Positions 15,430 through 21,888 of a DNA stretch of 64,000 nt are shown here, piece by piece. Origin of the DNA: JAFGCL01 sp964423835 (GTDB lineage: Bacteria; Chloroflexota; Dehalococcoidia; UBA2247; RBG-13-53-26). The notes below the pieces were generated by a model that saw nothing but the letters and a program-made list of their open reading frames with translations, made no database searches and was not told where the DNA came from. Position 1 is the stretch's first letter, and the number at the start of each line of letters is the position of its first letter. Made by a program: the position numbers and the translations under genes. The DNA lies in contig CAYRGJ010000002.1 in NCBI GenBank assembly GCA_964423835.1, positions 62,001-126,000 of the forward strand, read 5' to 3'.

Positions 15430-17640
15430 CTACCCGCCCGCGGCGCGCGCGGCGGCCGCCTCCTCCAGCACCGTGTTGGAGAGCTCCTCCGCGCCGATGA
15501 GGTAGATCCGGCCCTTTCCGGTCCGGGCGATCCGTCTCATCAGCTCCGGATCGGCCGATCTCTGGTTGATGCAGATGCACGATATGGTGATCCCGCGGCG
15601 GGCCACGTTGGCGGCCTGCCTCAGGGCGTACTTCTGGGGCGACGGGTGGGGGGCGGTGGCGTCGCCGTCCGAAATGAGGATCACGTGCTGCTTGGCCCTC
15701 CCCTTGGGATGGTGCTCCAGGAGCTCGCAGGCCTTGGACAGGCCGAACCCGATGTTGGTGAAGGCATTCTCATGCAGCTCGAGGTCTATCAGCTTCCGCG
15801 TGGCCTTGTGCGGGCTGGAGGTAAGGTCCACCACCACATCGGCCAGGTTGGAGAAGGAGATCACGGCCACCCGGTCCCGGTAGGACGTGGCCGCCAGCGT
15901 GAGGGCGATGGCGCTCTCCTTGGCAAACCAGAACTTCTCCAGCTGCAGCATGGTCCCCGAGACATCGATGACCAGCACGATGTCCATCCTGGTGCGGATG
16001 TCCTTGATGTTGACCAGGATGTCCTCCCGGGTGATGTGCTGGCGGCGATTGCGGATGGCCTCGCGGATGGTATCCCTGAACGAGATGTCCCGGTACTTGT
16101 CCCCGAAGCGGTAGTGCCGCGTGCCGACGATGCGCCCCTCTCCCAGGCTCAGCTTCTTGCCGGAGGCATGCCTGCCGTAACCGTAGAGGTTGCCGCCTTC
16201 GTCCAGCCGCGGCGTCAGCCTCTCCAGGAGCATGTTGATGCCCTTCTGGCTGAGCATCCAGCCGGTGCTGGTGCGCTCCAGGATGTCCTCCTTCTCCAGG
16301 AACTCCAGCATCTTGGACAGGGCCTGCCGCTCCAGCATCTCGTGAATGCGCTCCTTTTCCTTACGCAGGTCCTCCACCTCCTGGAGCAGGGCCTCGTCCA
16401 GGTTGTCCGGGCTGATGCGCTCCGGGTACAGCTCCGGGAGGCGGGCGGCGATGTCACGGTAGAGCTGCGCCAGCCGGGTATCCGGGAAGCGCTTGATCCG
16501 GCGCAGCAGGAGGTCGAAGGCGCCATACTTGAGGGGCTTGCGCAGCTTGTCCTCGCGGGCGATCTCCTCCACCAGCGCCAGCACATCCTCCTTGGTGAGC
16601 GTGGCCAGCTCCTGGCTGACCCTCACCGCGCCGGTGACCTTGTCCACGATCTCCTCGATGATCTGCTCCCTCTTGCCCGGCAGGTCGACCTCCGGCGCCA
16701 GCTTCAGCCGATGCGGCAGCGAAACGCCGGCGGCCAGCGCCAGCAGCTCGTCCTCATCCCCCGCCGCGAGGTCCGGCAGGTGCGCCAGGTACTCGGCCTT
16801 CCGGATCAGGCCGCGGGTGCCCACGCCGCGGGCCACCTCGGCATGATGCCTGGTCTGGTTCACGATGGTGATGGCCTTGTCCAGGGCCCCGTCGCCCACC
16901 TTGGGCGAGTGCCCGCCCAGGCGGCTGCGCACGATGCGGGCCTGGCTGGCCGGTTCCTCGACGTAGCCAAGGCGCACCACGTCGAAATTGTCCGCGAAGT
17001 CCAGGGGGAGGCCTTTGAGCGTGTCCTCGCCGCCGGTGGCGATGACCAGGGTATCCAGGTCAATGGGCTGCTCCATTACCCCGATGGAGATTGTCCCGCC
17101 CTGCACGGCGTACATGATGACGTTCAGCACCCGCTCCGGGACTCGGTCCACGAAGTCGATGAGCAGTATCCCCCGATTGGCCGCCAGCAGCTTGCCCGGC
17201 AGGAAGGCCTCGGCCGAGTAGACGCCCTTCCGCAGGGCGGCCTCGGGATCGAGATCGCCGATGAGGTCCTCCACCATCAGGCCGCCGCTGCCCTGGACCT
17301 TGACCATCCGCTTTTCTGCCGGCCAGGTGACGGCGCGCAGAGCCTCGCCGCGGGCCTTCCTCTCCAGGCACCAGGGGCACGAGGCGTCCGAGGGCGCGCA
17401 GTTCATGGGGCAGCCTTCAACCACTTCGATGTCCCCCAGCACCGCCCAGAGGCGGCTGGCGACGCTGGTCTTGCCGCTGCCCGGTGGGCCCAGGATAAAC
17501 AAATGATGGCCGCTGCAGACGCTGGAAAGCAGCTGCCGCTTCTCGGCCTCCGACAGCTCCAGGTCGCCGAAGACGGCCCGGCCCAGCCCTTCGGGCCCCA
17601 GCCGGTAGAGAGTGTTGATGATCTCCTGTTTGAGCAGCAT
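15430..17640 (-). CDS. Chelatase-like AAA ATPase fused to VWA domain
   Basis: The 736-residue protein has the plan of magnesium-chelatase BchI plus BchD. The AAA module at residues 40-300 has Walker A GPPGSGKT (51-58). A Glu/Arg-rich helical middle follows, then a C-terminal VWA domain with a MIDAS motif DVSGT near residue 558. Four cysteines inserted after Walker A (CPMNCAP and SCPWC, residues 77-91) could bind a metal or cluster. The neighbouring AAA protein has the same insert. AAA plus VWA pairs (NorQ/NorD, CbbQ/CbbO, RavA/ViaA) remodel or insert metal into metalloenzymes. It lies four bases from fwdB and 13 from cooC. Confidence 0.85.
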   Translation of the reverse strand: MLLKQEIINTLYRLGPEGLGRAVFGDLELSEAEKRQLLSSVCSGHHLFILGPPGSGKTSVASRLWAVLGDIEVVEGCPMNCAPSDASCPWCLERKARGEALRAVTWPAEKRMVKVQGSGGLMVEDLIGDLDPEAALRKGVYSAEAFLPGKLLAANRGILLIDFVDRVPERVLNVIMYAVQGGTISIGVMEQPIDLDTLVIATGGEDTLKGLPLDFADNFDVVRLGYVEEPASQARIVRSRLGGHSPKVGDGALDKAITIVNQTRHHAEVARGVGTRGLIRKAEYLAHLPDLAAGDEDELLALAAGVSLPHRLKLAPEVDLPGKREQIIEEIVDKVTGAVRVSQELATLTKEDVLALVEEIAREDKLRKPLKYGAFDLLLRRIKRFPDTRLAQLYRDIAARLPELYPERISPDNLDEALLQEVEDLRKEKERIHEMLERQALSKMLEFLEKEDILERTSTGWMLSQKGINMLLERLTPRLDEGGNLYGYGRHASGKKLSLGEGRIVGTRHYRFGDKYRDISFRDTIREAIRNRRQHITREDILVNIKDIRTRMDIVLVIDVSGTMLQLEKFWFAKESAIALTLAATSYRDRVAVISFSNLADVVVDLTSSPHKATRKLIDLELHENAFTNIGFGLSKACELLEHHPKGRAKQHVILISDGDATAPHPSPQKYALRQAANVARRGITISCICINQRSADPELMRRIARTGKGRIYLIGAEELSNTVLEEAAAARAAGG

Positions 17641-17653
17641 GGCGCGACCGCTA

Positions 17654-18418
17654 TCAGGCGTAGCTGAGGACTTTCTCCACTATACCGTCGATGGCCCTGG
17701 CCGCCGGGGAGTCGGAAGGGATGTCGCTCACCGGCCGGCCCATGCCATCGTACTGCCCCACTATGGGGTCGAACGGGACATAGGCGTCAATCTCCAGGCC
17801 GTTCTCCCTGGCCTGCTCGTCCAAGCGGGGCCGGTTCTCGGGCGTCACCCGGTTGGCTATCACCAGAACGGCGCCGAACTGAATGTGGAGCTCCTTGGCG
17901 ATCTCCATCACCCGCCGGGCCGTCTGCACCGAGTTCTTGGTGGGCTCGACCACCACCAGCATGATGTCAACGTCGCGGGTGGTGCGGCGGCTGAGGTGCT
18001 CCAGGCCGGCATGGCAATCTATGACGGTGAAGTCGTAGCCCCGGGCCCGGGTGTCGATCACCCCCCGGATCACGTGGTTGACGGCGCAGTAGCACCCTTC
18101 CCCTTCCGAGCGGCCCATAACGATCAGGCTGAACTGGGGGAACTCCTCTATGGACTCATGTATGGCCTGCTCCAGGTGCCCCTGCTTGTCGTCGGTCACC
18201 GGGCTGCGCATGGGGGCATTGATGATGTCCTCCCGGGACTGCCCCACGCTCCTCTTTACGCTCACGCCCAAGGCCTGAGGGAGGTTGGAATCGGGGTCCG
18301 CGTCGATGGCCAGCACGCTGCCCTGCCGGGCCAGGCGCTTGACCAGCATGCTGGATATGAAGGTCTTGCCCACCCCACCCTTGCCCGCCAGCGCTACAGT
18401 CAGACCTTTGGCGCTCAT
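17654..18418 (-). CDS. cooC: CooC-type nickel-insertion ATPase
   Basis: CooC is a MinD-family ATPase that dimerises on ATP and helps load nickel into CODH or ACS. The 254-residue protein has the deviant Walker A GKGGVGKT (residues 12-19), the DADPDSNL switch segment (39-46) and the Cys-x-Cys metal-binding motif at Cys109 and Cys111 (GEGCYCAVN). Its start overlaps the stop of the AAA gene upstream by four bases (ATGA). The position beside chelatase-like ATPases and opposite a cdhC/cdhA-like run supports a maturation role. Confidence 0.9.
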   Translation of the reverse strand: MSAKGLTVALAGKGGVGKTFISSMLVKRLARQGSVLAIDADPDSNLPQALGVSVKRSVGQSREDIINAPMRSPVTDDKQGHLEQAIHESIEEFPQFSLIVMGRSEGEGCYCAVNHVIRGVIDTRARGYDFTVIDCHAGLEHLSRRTTRDVDIMLVVVEPTKNSVQTARRVMEIAKELHIQFGAVLVIANRVTPENRPRLDEQARENGLEIDAYVPFDPIVGQYDGMGRPVSDIPSDSPAARAIDGIVEKVLSYA

Positions 18419-19455
18419 CTTCGTTTTGCCTCCAGAACGCTGTCCATCAGCTCTTCGATCAGGTTCAGCTGCGAGTCGTAGTACTTCGACTCCGGGGATG
18501 GCTTCATCCGGCTGCCCAGGGACGAGGCCGCCATCGTCCGGATGTCATCGACGGTGGACTCGGGCCGTTTCTCCAGCAGGGCCACGGCCTGTACCTTCTC
18601 GTAGAGGGAGAGGGTGCCGCGCACGCTGGCGGACTGGTCCATCTCCTTCACCCAGGGCTCCTCGCGGGTGGCCCGCACCAGGGTGACGATGCTGTCCGTC
18701 ACCCTGTCCGGCACCGTGACGTTGTCCATCTTGAGGCCGTGCTTGAGCAGGATCTCCTTCTCGCGCTCGGCCGTCTCCGGGTAGGACATCTTGACCACGT
18801 CGAAGCGGTCCAGGAGGACGTCGGAGAGCTCCTCCACCCCGGCCCGCTCCCTGGGGTTCATGGTGGCGATCATGACGAAGTCCGCCGGGTAGTCCACGTC
18901 GTACGGGCCTATGGTGGCTATGCCCTCCTCCAGCACCTGAAGCAGGGCGTTCTGCAGCTTCTCCGTGACCCGGTTGAGCTCGTCGAAGAAGACCACGCCG
19001 CGGTTGCCCTTGAGGAGCTTGCCCGGTATGAAGGCTCGATAGTCCTGTGGCCCGTACTTGAAGGCCTGGGTAGGGTCGATGTCTCCCAGAAGGTCCTCGG
19101 CGGTCAGGTCCGGTGAGCCCTGGAGCCTGACGAACCGCTGCGGCCCCTGAATGGTGATGGCCTCAAGCTTCGTGCCGGCCGCCTTTCTCGCCCGGCACTG
19201 CGGGCACACCGGCGCCTCGGGCTGGCAGTGGTACGGGCAGTCCTTCACCGCCGAGATATCGGGCAGGGCGGCCGCCATTTGTTTGGCCAGGGTGGTCTTG
19301 CCCACCCCCGGCGGCCCCTCAATGAGCACGTGATGCCCCGCCAGCAGCGAGGCCAGTATCTTCTTCTTGGCATCCTCCTGACCCACGATAACCGAGAGCA
19401 TGTCCCGGCCCTCGGCGGCGGATTTGAGGATGGTCTCCCGCAGTCCCTCGATCAT
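18415..19455 (-). CDS. MoxR/BchI-type AAA ATPase with cysteine insert
   Basis: This 346-residue protein is a chelatase-type AAA ATPase. It has Walker A GPPGVGKTT (47-55), Walker B VVFFDELNR near residue 160, and MIATMNPRERAG as the sensor I region. After Walker A it carries CPYHC and CPQC (Cys73, 77, 84, 87), matching in place and spacing the insert of the AAA-VWA protein. This suggests the two proteins form one complex that handles a metal or recognises the same target. It is the first gene of the minus-strand operon, with ATG behind AGGAGG. Confidence 0.87.
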   Translation of the reverse strand: MIEGLRETILKSAAEGRDMLSVIVGQEDAKKKILASLLAGHHVLIEGPPGVGKTTLAKQMAAALPDISAVKDCPYHCQPEAPVCPQCRARKAAGTKLEAITIQGPQRFVRLQGSPDLTAEDLLGDIDPTQAFKYGPQDYRAFIPGKLLKGNRGVVFFDELNRVTEKLQNALLQVLEEGIATIGPYDVDYPADFVMIATMNPRERAGVEELSDVLLDRFDVVKMSYPETAEREKEILLKHGLKMDNVTVPDRVTDSIVTLVRATREEPWVKEMDQSASVRGTLSLYEKVQAVALLEKRPESTVDDIRTMAASSLGSRMKPSPESKYYDSQLNLIEELMDSVLEAKRR

Positions 19456-19473
19456 GTGGTCCTCCTACGTAAG

Positions 19474-19479
19474 AGTATA
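19474..19479 (-). promoter_or_regulatory. -10 box of the ATPase/cooC/fwd operon promoter
   Basis: TATACT on the minus strand lies 18 bp upstream of the AAA gene start. A weak TGGTTC sits 17 bp further upstream. The AGGAGG ribosome site lies between the box and ATG 19455. Confidence 0.45.
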
Positions 19480-19616
19480 CAGTAGGGACACGGCCTGAAC
19501 CAGTTCCGAACAGCGCACGGGGACACCGGGGTTGAGGGCGCTCCCCCAGTCATGGCGCATTCACCTTTGAGGTCAAACCGTGAAGGGCCGGCCGTGAGTC
19601 GGGTTGTGGTGTAGTG

Positions 19617-19622
19617 TATAAT
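19617..19622 (+). promoter_or_regulatory. -10 box almost at the start codon of the small-protein gene
   Basis: TATAAT ends 10 bases before ATG 19633, so transcription would begin a few bases from the start codon, giving a leaderless or nearly leaderless mRNA. No good -35 box is seen. Confidence 0.45.
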
Positions 19623-19632
19623 CCCTGGTGAA

Positions 19633-19824
19633 ATGGCCATCGCAAAGGTGGTGATCAAGCGCCGGGCTGCGGATGCGGCTTCTCCGAGGCATGACCTGGA
19701 ATTCTGGCTGACCAAGTCCCCTGAGGAGAGGGTGGCAGCGGTGGAATACCTGCGTAGGAAGCGCCATGGAAGTTCAATCCGACTTCAAAGATCTGCTCGT
19801 GTTGTTAAACGAGCACGGGGTTGA
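19633..19824 (+). CDS. Small protein paired with nucleotidyltransferase, toxin-antitoxin-like
   Basis: The 63-residue basic protein contains DLEFWLTKSPEERVAAVEYLRR and ends in RLQRSARVVKRARG. I recognise this pattern from small proteins that regularly precede nucleotidyltransferase-fold genes in bacteria. It overlaps the next gene by 59 bases in another frame, so the two are co-expressed. No SD site is evident. Function is unknown; a toxin-antitoxin partnership is an inference from arrangement. Confidence 0.7.
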   Translation: MAIAKVVIKRRAADAASPRHDLEFWLTKSPEERVAAVEYLRRKRHGSSIRLQRSARVVKRARG

Positions 19825-20212
19825 GTACATGATTGTGGGAGGCCATGCCCTGGCCTTTCACGGTGCTCCCCGTTACACGGGGCACATCGACATCTACGTG
19901 CGCCCTGACCCGGCCAATGCCCGCCGCATAATCGCCGCTCTGGATAGCTTCGGGTTCGGGTCCCTGGGCCTGACCGCGGCGGATTTCGAGGAAACCGACC
20001 AGGTGGTACAGCTTGGCGTGCCACCGGTACGAGTGGATCTGATCACCTCCTTGACCGGGGTCGGCTGGGAAGAGGCAGCCGCGGGCAGAGCGGAAGGCAA
20101 GTACGGCGAGGTCCCCGTCCACTACCTGGGGCGGAATGAGCTCGTCGGCAACAAGCGGGCCCTGGGGAGAAGGAAGGACCTGGCTGACCTCGAGGCCCTC
20201 GGGGAGGACTGA
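19766..20212 (+). CDS. Nucleotidyltransferase-fold protein (AbiEii/DUF6036-like)
   Basis: The 148-residue protein starts with an N-terminal helix and LNEHGVEYMIVGGHALAFHG, the GG motif of the polymerase-beta nucleotidyltransferase fold (near residues 24-25). HIDIYVRPDPAN follows, which carries the paired acidic metal-binding pattern in degenerate form (IDIYV rather than TDIDV), and PVRVDLITSL holds the third acid. The C-terminal RKDLADLEAL is typical of the AbiEii/MNT relatives. With the overlapping small gene it looks like a toxin-antitoxin-like pair. Whether it is catalytically active is uncertain. Confidence 0.75.
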   Translation: MEVQSDFKDLLVLLNEHGVEYMIVGGHALAFHGAPRYTGHIDIYVRPDPANARRIIAALDSFGFGSLGLTAADFEETDQVVQLGVPPVRVDLITSLTGVGWEEAAAGRAEGKYGEVPVHYLGRNELVGNKRALGRRKDLADLEALGED

Positions 20213-20238
20213 CCACTCCCCCAGACTGCAGTTCCAGG

Positions 20239-20706
20239 CTACAGCCGCAGCCGCATCTCGCTGGTCGCCTCAAAACCGGCCCGCACGTAGAGCGGGCGCC
20301 CGGCAGCGCTGGCATGCAGGAACACCTGCTTGAGCCCCTGCTCGCGGCACCAGCCGACGATCTCCTCGAGGATCTGCGTCGCCAGCCCGCGCCGACGATG
20401 GGCCGGGTCGGTGTACATGTTTAGTATCCAGGCCCGCCTGGGGTTCGGATCAGCCGGAGTCGGCGGGAAGGGCACGATGGCCACACCGCCACCCGCCACC
20501 ACCCGGCCGCCGTTTTCCGCCAGCCAGCCGTGGTACCAGCCGTCCCGGAGCGCTGATTCCATCAAGGGCCGAGAGGCGCCGGCCGCCGCCTGCCGCGCGG
20601 CGTCGTCCCCCAGCCCCATGTCGGCAAACATCCGGAGACGGTGCGAGACGACGACTTCCACGTCCGCCGGCGAGGCCCGCCGGATGGTGATAGCGCTTTC
20701 ACTCAT
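20239..20706 (-). CDS. GNAT-family N-acetyltransferase
   Basis: The 155-residue protein has the GNAT core. GGVAIVPFP forms strand beta4, and AWILNMYTDPAHRRRGLATQILEEIV holds the acetyl-CoA-binding R/Q-x-x-G-x-G/A loop (RRRGLA). QVFLHASAAGRPLYVRAGFEAT is the C-terminal signature. GAGGAGG precedes the ATG by eight bases. The acceptor substrate is not predictable. It is convergent with the nucleotidyltransferase gene. Confidence 0.85.
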   Translation of the reverse strand: MSESAITIRRASPADVEVVVSHRLRMFADMGLGDDAARQAAAGASRPLMESALRDGWYHGWLAENGGRVVAGGGVAIVPFPPTPADPNPRRAWILNMYTDPAHRRRGLATQILEEIVGWCREQGLKQVFLHASAAGRPLYVRAGFEATSEMRLRL

Positions 20707-20899
20707 TCGTCTGCCTCCTCAGAATGGCCTCCCTGCCTGCACCGGCATGTCCGCCGCCCACCCCCGCCGGCTCAGGCCAGCAGCAGGCCCGATTCGACTC
20801 CGGCCCTTTCGTCGTGGAGCCGGACCGCGGGGGAGTCGATCTGCCGCCCCCGCGCCAGAGTATACGACGCGCTTTAAGCCCGCACCAGGGCCGTTCTGA

Positions 20900-20905
20900 T
20901 ATAAT
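20900..20905 (+). promoter_or_regulatory. -10 box close to the start codon at 20918
   Basis: TATAAT lies 12 bases before the ATG and no ribosome-binding site is visible. The rest of the 211-bp divergent region shows nothing else I can name. Confidence 0.4.
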
Positions 20906-20917
20906 TGGCTCACCACC

Positions 20918-21742
20918 ATGAGTAACGAGCCGCCGAAAATGCTGACCGTGGCCGAGGTGAACAGCACCTTCGCCGAGAAGGGCGTGCAGGTCCAGCTGCC
21001 GCTGCCGCCGGACTACCTGGTCCGCAGCCTGCAGATTCTGGAGCGCAAGAAGATACCGGGGGGCGTGGCCCTGCTGCTCTCCATCCGCTTCATCAACGAC
21101 AAGGGGGAGGAGATGTCCGACCTCCTCCATTGCGAAGGGGCCGTGGAGTCCGAGGAGAGGAAGAAGCGCCTGGAGGCCAGGGACATCGAAATGCCGCCCC
21201 TGGACGCCCACCTGCCCCTGCGCTCCCAGGAAGGATTCGACGATGACGAGGCCGCCAGGTCGTACCTGGCGGAAGCGGTCACCCACCTGGTTCAGGACAA
21301 GGGGTACCAGCCGGTGCAGCGCGGCGGCGTCGATCTCAGCTTCGAGAAGGGGGGCCGCTGCTTCTTCGTGGAGTTGGCCGTGCGCTGCGATGATGCGGCC
21401 CTGGCCAGGGTGGAGAAGCTCCTGGCCCTGCGACAGCAGGAAGGCGTGAACCACGACTACGGCCTGGTTATCCCGGCCTTCCAGGAAACCCTGGGGGTCC
21501 CCCTCCTGTCGCAGGAGCGCTGGATACTGCGCCACCTGGAGAAGCTGACCATCAACCGCATCGGCGTTTTCGGCGTCGACAACTGGAACCCAAACCTGCT
21601 GTATGCCTTCTCGGTGCATCCCGGCCAGAGGGACCTCAAGCGGTACTTCATGCTGACCGGATCGAAGTGGGAGCTGGTGCGCAGCCGCTACGTCCTGCGG
21701 CGGCCCATCAAGAAGGCCCCCGGCAGGGACGCCCCGCTATGA
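20918..21742 (+). CDS. Unknown protein with possible restriction-endonuclease-like domain
   Basis: I do not recognise this 274-residue soluble protein. The middle (residues about 105-170) runs AARSYLAEAVTHLVQDKGY, then GGVDLSFEKGGRCFFVELAV. That is a helix, a D in a strand and an E-x-A strand, the order seen in PD-(D/E)XK nuclease-like folds. The N-terminal 80 residues and a C-terminal tail are unassigned. The context (between GNAT and clpC) is uninformative. Confidence 0.6.
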   Translation: MSNEPPKMLTVAEVNSTFAEKGVQVQLPLPPDYLVRSLQILERKKIPGGVALLLSIRFINDKGEEMSDLLHCEGAVESEERKKRLEARDIEMPPLDAHLPLRSQEGFDDDEAARSYLAEAVTHLVQDKGYQPVQRGGVDLSFEKGGRCFFVELAVRCDDAALARVEKLLALRQQEGVNHDYGLVIPAFQETLGVPLLSQERWILRHLEKLTINRIGVFGVDNWNPNLLYAFSVHPGQRDLKRYFMLTGSKWELVRSRYVLRRPIKKAPGRDAPL

Positions 21743-21770
21743 CGCGCCAGTCACATGCGATGCGCGCCGC

Positions 21771-21834
21771 CTGACGAGGCGTCACCCTGTGACGGCGTCA
21801 CCCTGTGACGGCGTCACCTCGTGACGGGCGTCAC
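21771..21834. repeat. Alternating GTCAC/GTGAC palindrome array upstream of clpC
   Basis: From 21781 the pentamers GTCAC and GTGAC alternate seven times with three-base spacers (four before the last), so the sequence is palindromic about many centres with a 16-bp period. A degenerate extra unit begins near 21771. A TACAAT -10 box (21859-21864) and the clpC start lie just downstream. This looks like a multi-site operator, possibly for stress control of clpC. It does not resemble CIRCE or the CtsR heptad as I know them. Confidence 0.75.
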
Positions 21835-21888
21835 ATCTGAGCCCCACGGGGCCTGTGATACAATCAAAATGTACCGGAGGTTTGATAT

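Noticed and set aside
15331..17667. Plus-strand open frame of 778 codons opposite the AAA-VWA gene
   Set aside because: It mirrors the AAA-VWA gene in an antisense frame; composition is His/Leu/Gln/Gly-rich with no domain motifs, typical of GC-rich antisense frames.
20719..20967. Minus-strand frame of 82 codons across the divergent region at 20.7-20.9 kb
   Set aside because: It overlaps the start of the 274-residue gene and a promoter-like TATAAT, and shows no protein-like pattern.
21771..21834. CRISPR array
   Set aside because: The repeats are five-base palindromic units with three-base spacers and no unique spacer sequences, so it is not a CRISPR.
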